Origin: Pseudomonadota bacterium | Lineage (GTDB): Bacteria; Pseudomonadota; Gammaproteobacteria; Burkholderiales; Casimicrobiaceae | Length of the DNA stretch: 6,233 bases | Reading direction: 5' to 3' | Assembly (NCBI GenBank): GCA_022709775.1 | Contig: JAKLIE010000123.1 | Location: 1-6,233 of the forward strand | Part shown: positions 1 through 5,155 of the stretch, piece after piece | Layout: the number at the start of each line of letters is the position of its first letter | Position numbering within the stretch: the first letter of the stretch is position 1 | The notes under the pieces: generated by a model | Seen by the model: only the letters and a program-made list of their open reading frames with translations | What the model was told of the DNA's origin: nothing | The model's database searches: none | Position numbers and translations under genes: made by a program

Positions 1-1566
1 GACCCGGAAGGCCGCTTCAACGCCGGCAAGCTGCTGCGCGATCCCGCGCGGCCGGCCGACCTCACGAACGCGTACACGCCGTCGTTCTCGCTGATCGGCG
101 CCGAGAGCCTGATCCTCGAGGCGTCCGAGATCGGGAGGATCGCCGACTCGGTCAAGGATTGCCTGCGCTGCGGCAAGTGCAAGCCGGTGTGCTCGACGCA
201 CGTGCCGCGCGCGAACCTGCTCTACAGCCCGCGCAACAAGATCCTGGCGACCTCGCTGCTCATCGAGGCGTTCCTCTACGAGGAGCAGACGCGGCGCGGC
301 GTCTCGCTGCGCCATTTCGACGAGTTCTCGGACGTGGCCGACCACTGCACCGTGTGCCACAAGTGCGAGGCGCCGTGCCCGGTCGACATCGACTTCGGCG
401 ACGTGTCGATCGCGATGCGCAACCTGCTGCGGCGCGAGGGCAGGCGCAAGTTCAGCCCCGGCACCGCCGCGGCGATGGCGTTCCTGACCGTGACCGACCC
501 GTCGACGATCAAGGCGATGCGCGCCGGCATGATCGGCCTGGGCTACCGGGCGCAGCGCCTCGGCTACCGGGTCGCGAAGCGCCTGGGCCTCGCGGGCATT
601 CAGGCGAAGCGCCCGCCGGCGACCGTCGGCAAGCCGTCACTCAAGGCGCAGGTGATCCACTTCGTCAACAAGCCGATGCCGGGGGGCCTGCCGAAGCGCA
701 CGTCGCGCGCGCTGCTCGACATCGAGGACGACGCGATCGTCCCGATCATCCGCGACCCGGCGAAGGTCTCGGACGACGCCGACGCCGTGTTCTACTTCCC
801 GGGCTGCGGCTCGGAGCGGCTGTTCTCGCAGGTCGGCCTCGCGACGCAGGCGATGCTGTTCCACCTCGGCACGCAGACGGTGCTTCCGCCGGGCTACCTG
901 TGCTGCGGCTACCCGCAGAGCGCATCGGGCGACCACGACAGGGGGAGGGCGATCACGACGGCGAACCGCGTGCTGTTCCACCGCGTCGCCAACACGCTCA
1001 ACTACCTCGACGTCAAGACGGTGCTCGTGTCCTGCGGCACCTGCATGGATCAGCTGCTCCAGTACGAGTTCGGAAAGATCTTCCCGGGCTGCCGGCTGCT
1101 CGACATCCACGAGTACCTTATGGAGAAGGGCGTGAAGCTCGACGGCGTCGCGGGCGCGCGCTACATGTACCACGACCCCTGCCACACGCCGATGAAGACC
1201 TATGCGCCGATCAAGGTCGTCGGAGAACTGATGGGCACGAAGGTCCCGTCGAACGAACGCTGCTGCGGCGAGTCCGGGACGCTCGCGGTGTCGCGGCCCG
1301 ACGTGTCCACACAGGTGCGCTTCCGCAAGGAGCAGGAGATGCGCCGCGGCGCGGAGGCGCTTCGCGCCGACGGCCACGCCGGGCCGGTGAAGATCCTCAC
1401 GTCGTGCCCGTCGTGCCTGCAGGGGCTCGCGCGCTTCTCCGACGACGCGGGCACCGAGGCCGACTACGTGGTCGTGGAGATCGCGCGGCGCATGCTCGGC
1501 GAGCGCTGGCTGGAAGACTACGTCGCGAAGGCGAACGCGGGCGGCATCGAGCGCGTGCTGGTGTAG
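1..1566 (+). CDS. C-terminal part of a DUF3683-type FAD-linked oxidoreductase with Fe-S and CCG domains (5' end outside window)
   Basis: This is the last 521 residues of a very large flavin/iron-sulfur oxidoreductase; the reading frame is open from base 1 and stops at TAG 1564-1566. The first residues (DPEGRFNAGKLL) look like the end of a D-lactate-dehydrogenase/glycolate-oxidase-type FAD domain. Next come two 4Fe-4S ferredoxin-like motifs, with Cys54/57/60/64 (CLRCGKCKPVC) and Cys116/119/122/126 (CTVCHKCEAPC). Two CCG (heterodisulfide-reductase-type) cysteine-rich domains follow: Cys269, Cys301-302 and Cys345/348, then Cys394 (HDPCH), Cys421-422 and Cys469/472. All expected cysteines are present, so the module looks functional. 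From memory, the sequence and domain order match the roughly 1300-residue DUF3683 proteins of Betaproteobacteria. The likely role is oxidation of a 2-hydroxy acid or similar substrate with electrons leaving through the Fe-S clusters; the substrate is not known to me. The in-frame GTG at 187 lies inside the first cluster motif and is not a start. Confidence 0.93.
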   Translation, partial: DPEGRFNAGKLLRDPARPADLTNAYTPSFSLIGAESLILEASEIGRIADSVKDCLRCGKCKPVCSTHVPRANLLYSPRNKILATSLLIEAFLYEEQTRRGVSLRHFDEFSDVADHCTVCHKCEAPCPVDIDFGDVSIAMRNLLRREGRRKFSPGTAAAMAFLTVTDPSTIKAMRAGMIGLGYRAQRLGYRVAKRLGLAGIQAKRPPATVGKPSLKAQVIHFVNKPMPGGLPKRTSRALLDIEDDAIVPIIRDPAKVSDDADAVFYFPGCGSERLFSQVGLATQAMLFHLGTQTVLPPGYLCCGYPQSASGDHDRGRAITTANRVLFHRVANTLNYLDVKTVLVSCGTCMDQLLQYEFGKIFPGCRLLDIHEYLMEKGVKLDGVAGARYMYHDPCHTPMKTYAPIKVVGELMGTKVPSNERCCGESGTLAVSRPDVSTQVRFRKEQEMRRGAEALRADGHAGPVKILTSCPSCLQGLARFSDDAGTEADYVVVEIARRMLGERWLEDYVAKANAGGIERVLV

Positions 1567-1572
1567 GCGCGC

Positions 1573-1589
1573 AGGCGGCGCGGCCGCCT
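1573..1589. terminator. GC hairpin between convergent genes, possible bidirectional terminator
   Basis: A perfect 7-bp inverted repeat (AGGCGGC / GCCGCCT, 1573-1579 and 1583-1589) with a 3-nt loop fills most of the 22-bp gap between the two convergent genes. Its right arm touches the first base of the MAPEG stop codon (complement of 1589-1591). No T-run follows on either strand, so it is not a classical intrinsic terminator. It may still slow polymerase or protect the 3' ends of both transcripts. In DNA this GC-rich such a repeat could also be chance. Confidence 0.35.
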
Positions 1590-2020
1590 CAGGATCGCAG
1601 GGCGGCGGCGCCGACGATCGCCCCCATCGCCGCCATGCAGGCGAACTGCACCGCGAACAGCGAGAACCGGGCGACGGCGGCCCGCTCGGTGGGCGGCGAG
1701 CCGACGTGGACGAGCGTCTGTCCCACGCGTGCGGCGAGGAACGTCAGCGCGAGCGCGTCGTACGTCGCGGAAGCGGGTGCGCCGACGTGCGCGCCGGTGA
1801 GCACGATCGCGCCGTAGACGGGCAGGTTCTCGACGCAGTTCAGGTGCGCGCGCATCGCCCGCCGGTACCACTCGCTGCCCTGCTCGACGTCGGCGCGCCA
1901 CTGGGCCGCGGTCGCGCGGCCGGCGAGAATCTGCTGCCAGCGGTACACGCCGACGGTGAGGAGGAGGGTGGCGAGCGTCCAGCCGGCGAAGCCGAGCAGC
2001 GTCGCGAGCGCCGTGCTCAT
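1589..2020 (-). CDS. MAPEG-family membrane protein
   Basis: A 143-residue integral membrane protein, the usual length for MAPEG (membrane-associated proteins in eicosanoid and glutathione metabolism). The signature is clear at residues 54-65: Arg54, Arg57, His59, Asn61, Glu64 and Asn65 in RRAMRAHLNCVEN. Hydrophobic segments at about 5-25, 64-80, 84-105 and 115-138 give the expected four-helix topology. Eukaryotic members include glutathione-dependent transferases and peroxidases acting on lipophilic substrates; most bacterial members are uncharacterised. It is the last gene of the leftward cluster, beginning 16 nt after the hydrolase stop. The start ATG (complement of 2018-2020) has a strong Shine-Dalgarno (GGGGAGG, complement of 2026-2032) five bases upstream. 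An inner-membrane location is expected. Glutathione use cannot be judged from sequence alone. Confidence 0.92.
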   Translation of the reverse strand: MSTALATLLGFAGWTLATLLLTVGVYRWQQILAGRATAAQWRADVEQGSEWYRRAMRAHLNCVENLPVYGAIVLTGAHVGAPASATYDALALTFLAARVGQTLVHVGSPPTERAAVARFSLFAVQFACMAAMGAIVGAAALRS

Positions 2021-2036
2021 CGCGGCCTCCCCGGGT

Positions 2037-2864
2037 TCATGCCGCGCTCCGCCACGCGCGTGCGCCGCCCGTGGGCGCGAGGAACGATGCGATGCGCGCG
2101 ACGATCCGCGCGGGCGCGGCGAGCGCCTCGACGTGATCGCCTCCCGGCAGCCGCTCCGTGCGCACGTCGGGCAGCGCCGTCGAGAGCAGCTCGACGATGC
2201 GCATGGCCGGAGCGCGGGTGCACGTGCCCGCCAGCAGCAGCACCGGCTGTACGATGCGCGAGCAGTCGGCGAGCGACGGCGAGTCGGCCGCGAGCGCGTC
2301 GAAGTGCGCTGCGATCGCGTCCATGCGGAACGCCACCGCCGCCTTCGCGTCCGGGCTCAACGCCGCCCACGCCGCCGGCCCGCCCCAGTAGCCGACGAAA
2401 CGCTCGGCGGCGCGCATGTGCAGGCGTGCCCGCACCAGCATGCCGATCGACTGCGCGGTGTCGAGCACCTCGGCGGCCGGACGCCGCCGTCCGTGATGGT
2501 CGTAGAGCACGCGGAACATCACCGGCTCGACCGCCGCGACGCTGTGGACCGCGTCGGGGTGCTCGAGCGCGACCTTGAGCGCGATCGCGCCGCCGTACGA
2601 GTGGCCGACGAGGTGGACGCCGCCGCGCACCGAGCGCGCGAGGCCGGCGACGAACGACGCGTCGGCCGCGACGATCGAGGGTCGCTCGAACGGCGGCGGC
2701 GGTCCCCGGCCGTGGCCGTGCAGGTCGGGCGCGATCACCTCGCGCGAGCCGAGCAGGGCGACGGCGAGCGGCTCCCACTGCCGGCCGCTCGCGCCGCTCG
2801 AGTGCAGCGCGATCACCGGCGCGCCGGCCCCGCTCCGGGCGGGCAGGAAAGGGTGGATCGTCAT
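2037..2864 (-). CDS. alpha/beta-fold hydrolase
   Basis: A 275-residue single-domain alpha/beta hydrolase, normal in length and without a signal peptide, so cytosolic. Visible family motifs are HSSG at 21-24 (oxyanion-hole loop), DLHGHGRG at 47-54, and the nucleophile elbow GHSYG at 87-91 with Ser89. The probable catalytic histidine is His244 in GGDHVEA. The usual acid position after the next-to-last strand reads GTCTRAPA (213-220) and has no Asp or Glu. Glu113 (AVEPVMF, after the strand following the nucleophile) is a candidate replacement acid, as in some other members of the fold. The frame extends far upstream, but ATG (complement of 2862-2864) is chosen because GGAGGA (complement of 2871-2876) lies six bases before it and homology begins there. 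It starts 17 nt after the small gene and ends 16 nt before the MAPEG gene. The substrate is unknown; an ester, lactone or C-C bond is possible. Confidence 0.93.
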   Translation of the reverse strand: MTIHPFLPARSGAGAPVIALHSSGASGRQWEPLAVALLGSREVIAPDLHGHGRGPPPPFERPSIVAADASFVAGLARSVRGGVHLVGHSYGGAIALKVALEHPDAVHSVAAVEPVMFRVLYDHHGRRRPAAEVLDTAQSIGMLVRARLHMRAAERFVGYWGGPAAWAALSPDAKAAVAFRMDAIAAHFDALAADSPSLADCSRIVQPVLLLAGTCTRAPAMRIVELLSTALPDVRTERLPGGDHVEALAAPARIVARIASFLAPTGGARAWRSAA

Positions 2865-2881
2865 CGGTCGTCCTCCGATCT

Positions 2882-3139
2882 TCAGAAGCGGTGCGCGACG
2901 GGCGGGCCCGCCTCCGGCGGCGGCCCCGCGTCCGGCCGCCGGACGGCACGGCGCGACGACAGGAACGCGTCGTGCTCGTACCAGCCGCCGACCGGGACGC
3001 GCGCGGCGGCGCGTTCCCGCGCCGCCTCGTGCCGTCGCGCGAGCCAGCGCGCGATCGCGCTCCGCATGCGCGTCCACCACGGCCCGTCGCCGGCACCCGG
3101 CGCGAACCCGGGCCGAAGGGTGGGGGTGTGCGCGGTCAT
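2882..3139 (-). CDS. small basic hypothetical protein (85 aa)
   Basis: I do not recognise this protein. It has 85 residues, is rich in Arg, Ala and Pro, and has no membrane segment or cysteine pair. Residues 20-48 (PWWTRMRSAIARWLARR and onward) could form a basic amphipathic helix with several tryptophans. A short conserved-looking segment, GWYEHDAFLSSRR, follows at about 52-64, and the tail is Pro-rich. Three things support a real gene: a strong GGAGGG Shine-Dalgarno (complement of 3147-3152) seven bases before the ATG, a snug fit between diiron gene (15 nt) and hydrolase gene (17 nt), and G or C in nearly all third positions. The helix could bind a membrane surface, nucleic acid or a partner enzyme, but nothing decides between these. 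An accessory role for the neighbouring diiron enzyme is an inference from position only. Confidence 0.7.
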   Translation of the reverse strand: MTAHTPTLRPGFAPGAGDGPWWTRMRSAIARWLARRHEAARERAAARVPVGGWYEHDAFLSSRRAVRRPDAGPPPEAGPPVAHRF

Positions 3140-3154
3140 CGCGTCGCCCTCCGT

Positions 3155-4099
3155 TCAGGCCAGGATCGGCGCGAGCGCCGCGTTGATCCGCGCGCCTTGC
3201 GCCGGCGTGATCATGTCGCCGAGCAGCTTGCCGAAACGCGGCTCCTGCACGCCCGACCCGATGAACTGCCAGCGGTAGGCGGCCTTCGTCGTCTCGCCGA
3301 CCCGCGTCGCCTCGTCGCCGGAGAGCGGCCGGCCCAGGATCTCGAGGAAGTAGTGCGTGTCGGCCGCGGCCTGCCCGCAGACGATCCCGTCGACCGCGCC
3401 GACCAGCGCGATCAGGTCGTCCACCGCCGCGTCGCGCGCCTCCGGCGTGAGCCGCTCGTTCTCGCGCGTCCACTCGATCTCGTCGAGGATCGCGTGCTGC
3501 GACTCCTCCTTCCAGTGGAACAGCAGGACGTCCTTGAACAGCGGCGACAGCGTGTCGTCGGGGTCGACGCTCGCGCGGTAGTGCGCCTGCGTGAAGAGTT
3601 CGATGTCGCAGGTGAGCGCCAGCACCGCCCAGGTCGACTTCGACAGCACGTCGCGCGCGACGCCGTCCGGGTCGGCCAGGAACCGGTAGCCGGCGGGCAT
3701 GCGTTCCGCCATCATCCTCTCGAGGCGGCGGAACAGCGCCTGGTGCTTGAGCTCCTCGTCGGTCATGCGCACGAGCGCCTCGAGCGCGACCTGGTCGCCG
3801 AGCCAGTGGCCGCGGCTCACCTCCAGGACCTTCGCGCCGATGAAGCGCTCGGCGAGGCCGAACATGTTCGCGTAGTTGCGCCCCTGCACCTGCGAGTACA
3901 GACGCTGCTCGGCGCCGGTCAGGAACGGGAGGCGGTCGACGAGCGTGAGCCCGCGCGGCAGGAACGTGCGGGAGAAGTCGAACTCGCGACCGCGGATCAC
4001 GTCGCGGTCGATGTCCCAGCGGACGCGCTTGCTGACCTCGATGCACTTCGCGTAGCGGGCGCTGTCGACGTGGGGCTCCAGGACTTGCGTGGCTTGCAT
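3155..4099 (-). CDS. ferritin-like diiron protein, putative oxygenase
   Basis: A 314-residue, mostly helical soluble protein with the spacing of a carboxylate-bridged diiron four-helix bundle. The likely ligands are Glu84 (GLAERF), Glu116-x-x-His119 (EELKH), Glu167 (CDIELF) and Glu199-x-x-His202 (EESQH), that is, E...ExxH...E...ExxH. This is the pattern of ferritin-like, ribonucleotide-reductase-R2-like and AurF-like enzymes. Such proteins activate O2 to hydroxylate, desaturate or N-oxygenate a substrate; the substrate here is unknown. I recall similar proteins annotated as hypothetical in Burkholderiales. It is the first gene of the leftward cluster. ATG (complement of 4097-4099) is preferred because GAGGAGA (complement of 4106-4112) sits just upstream. 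An in-frame ATG at the complement of 4235-4237, also with a ribosome-binding site, would add 46 residues. Ligand assignment is from pattern only, without a structure. Confidence 0.85.
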   Translation of the reverse strand: MQATQVLEPHVDSARYAKCIEVSKRVRWDIDRDVIRGREFDFSRTFLPRGLTLVDRLPFLTGAEQRLYSQVQGRNYANMFGLAERFIGAKVLEVSRGHWLGDQVALEALVRMTDEELKHQALFRRLERMMAERMPAGYRFLADPDGVARDVLSKSTWAVLALTCDIELFTQAHYRASVDPDDTLSPLFKDVLLFHWKEESQHAILDEIEWTRENERLTPEARDAAVDDLIALVGAVDGIVCGQAAADTHYFLEILGRPLSGDEATRVGETTKAAYRWQFIGSGVQEPRFGKLLGDMITPAQGARINAALAPILA

Positions 4100-4105
4100 G
4101 GTGGT

Positions 4106-4112
4106 TCTCCTC
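4106..4112 (-). promoter_or_regulatory. Shine-Dalgarno that favours the downstream start of the diiron gene
   Basis: GAGGAGA on the - strand lies six bases before the ATG at the complement of 4097-4099. It is the stronger of two ribosome-binding sites in this frame. The other is GGAG (complement of 4244-4247), six bases before the ATG at the complement of 4235-4237. The 46 codons between the two starts end in a low-complexity Thr/Arg/Pro stretch, which fits leader DNA better than protein, so the shorter product is preferred. Confidence 0.55.
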
Positions 4113-4260
4113 GTGTCGGTCGTGGGATTCCGGGTGGGGGTCGCATCGCCGCCGAAGCCGTTGGCGCCCGCTGCGCGGCGCGCCCAGGCCTCGAGCTCGT
4201 GGCGGGAGGTCGTGTCGAAGGGCGCTTCGCGTCGCATGGCGGTCTCCGGTTCGGGTCGGG

Positions 4261-4292
4261 CCGCCGCGGATCCGGCGGACCGGCCGCGGCGG
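4261..4292 (-). other. strong hairpin upstream of the diiron gene
   Basis: Nine-base arms CCGCCGCGG (4261-4269) and CCGCGGCGG (4284-4292) are perfect inverted repeats. Inside them, after a 2-nt bulge, a second pair of 4-base arms (4272-4275 with 4280-4283) closes a 4-nt loop. In the leftward transcript this would form a 13-bp, nearly all-GC hairpin just upstream of the ribosome-binding site of the upstream candidate start. It could be a leader element or attenuator, or only a product of extreme GC content. No T-run follows it. Confidence 0.35.
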
Positions 4293-4349
4293 TGCTGCGG
4301 AACGGAGTCTCGGCCGCGCGGGTAACCGCGTTCGTTCGCGCGCGAAACA

Positions 4350-4366
4350 GTTTGTTGTCGGTTTGT
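4350..4366 (+). promoter_or_regulatory. GTTTGT direct repeats, candidate response-regulator binding site
   Basis: GTTTGT occurs at 4350-4355 and again at 4361-4366, so the copies are exactly 11 bp apart. OmpR/PhoB-type regulators typically bind head-to-tail direct repeats with this one-turn period, and such a regulator is encoded 69 bp downstream. The site is centred about 40 bp upstream of the -10 box at 4398, which lacks a good -35. That is a fitting position for an activator or autoregulator. The repeat is AT-rich against a very GC-rich background. Binding itself is inference. Confidence 0.4.
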
Positions 4367-4372
4367 ATCGGA

Positions 4373-4386
4373 GGCGCCGCGGCGCC
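4373..4386. repeat. 14-bp perfect palindrome in the promoter spacer
   Basis: GGCGCCGCGGCGCC is identical on both strands and lies immediately upstream of the -10 box of the response regulator gene, where a -35 box would normally overlap. It could be a repressor operator. Chance is also plausible, because long GC palindromes are common in DNA of this composition. Confidence 0.25.
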
Positions 4387-4397
4387 GGATCCCTGTC

Positions 4398-4403
4398 TAT
4401 ACT
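4398..4403 (+). promoter_or_regulatory. -10 box (TATACT) of the response regulator gene
   Basis: TATACT differs from the sigma-70 consensus TATAAT at one base and is one of very few AT-rich hexamers here. It would place the transcript start near 4410, giving a leader of about 25 nt before the ATG at 4435, with a modest AGGA (4422-4425) as ribosome-binding site. No recognisable -35 lies 16-18 bp upstream (the sequence there is all G and C), which suggests an activator-dependent promoter. Confidence 0.45.
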
Positions 4404-4434
4404 TGCCGCGTCGAGGGGCGCAGGAACCGCAGCG

Positions 4435-5154
4435 ATGACCGACGCCACGCGCGTCCTGATCGTCGAGGACGACCCGCAGATCCGCGCGATGCTCGCCGAG
4501 TACCTCGCGCCGCACGGCTTCGAGGTGACGGCGGCGGGCAGCGGCGCGGAGATGCGCGCGCGCCTCGACGGCGACGTCCCGGACGTCGTGCTGCTCGACG
4601 TCGCGCTGCCCGGCGAAGACGGACTGTCGATCGCGCGGTACCTGCGCGAGCGGCACGACGTCGCGATCATCATGGTCACCGGCGCCTCCGACGTCGTCGA
4701 CCGCGTCGCGGGCCTCGAGGTGGGCGCCGACGACTACGTGACCAAGCCGTTCGACCTGCGCGAGCTCCGCGCCAGGATCAAGAGCGTGCTGCGCCGCCGC
4801 GGCGCGCCCGCGCGGCCGTCGCCGGCGGTCCCGGCCGCGGGTCCCGCCCGCGTCGCGATCGGCGAGCTCGCGCTCGACCTCGGTGCGCGAGCGCTCGTGG
4901 ACGCCGCGGGGCGCGAGATCCCGATCACCGCGATGGAGTTCGACCTCCTGCGCGTGTTCGTGGAGCGGCCGAACCAGGTGCTGTCGCGCGACCAGCTGCT
5001 GACGCTCACGCGGAACCGCGAGTGGGAGCCTTTCGACCGGTCGATCGACATCCGGATCGCGCGCCTGCGGCGCAAGGTCGAGCCTGATCCGGAGCGCCCG
5101 CAACTGATCCGGACGGTCCGCGGGACCGGCTACATGTTCGTGCCGCCGCGCCGC
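4435..5154 (+). CDS. OmpR/PhoB-family response regulator, lacking its own stop codon
   Basis: The recognisable part is 240 residues. Residues 5-120 are a receiver domain with the acidic pair Asp12/Asp13, phospho-acceptor Asp55 (LLDVALPG), Thr82 and Lys104 (TKPF). An Ala/Pro-rich linker covers about 122-138. Residues 139-238 form a winged-helix DNA-binding domain with ITAMEFDLL, RNREWEPFDRSIDIRIARLRRK and the typical ending RTVRGTGYMFVPP. All phosphorylation residues are present, so the protein should act as a transcription factor controlled by a sensor kinase. Regulators of this family end within a few residues of this point, but no stop codon occurs in this frame from here to the window end. 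The sequence that follows encodes a sensor protein in another frame. The native 3' end is therefore missing, through a deletion or an assembly error. A direct-repeat site upstream suggests autoregulation. Confidence 0.9.
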
Positions 5155-5155
5155 G

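Larger units (their letters stand above)
4100..4434. other. divergent intergenic region between diiron operon and response regulator
   Basis: These 335 bp separate two genes transcribed away from each other and should hold promoters for both. The left part (4100-4237) is either the leader of the diiron mRNA or a 46-codon N-terminal extension. The middle has a strong hairpin at 4261-4292. The right part (4335-4403) is the least GC-rich stretch of the region and holds the palindrome TTCGCGCGCGAA (4335-4346), the GTTTGT direct repeats, a second palindrome and the -10 box of the regulator. I could not find a convincing -10/-35 pair for the leftward operon. Confidence 0.6.

Noticed and set aside
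159..1817. A 552-codon + strand frame overlapping the Fe-S protein.
   Set aside because: It is out of frame with two ferredoxin motifs and two CCG domains whose cysteines are all in place in the other frame.
4319..4368. Promoter for the leftward operon, with GGTTAC or sequences in the AT-richer patch as -10.
   Set aside because: No -10/-35 pair with acceptable match and spacing could be found on the - strand.
2891..4438. A 515-codon open frame on the + strand opposite the diiron gene.
   Set aside because: It is antisense to the diiron gene, which has conserved diiron motifs. Its own translation is low-complexity Arg/Ala/Val with no recognisable domain, as expected in DNA this GC-rich.
2865..4679. 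The hydrolase frame stays open far upstream on the - strand, giving an apparent 880-residue protein.
   Set aside because: The upstream part is out of frame with the clear diiron gene and is Arg/Pro-rich shadow sequence. The hydrolase has its own ATG and Shine-Dalgarno at 2864.
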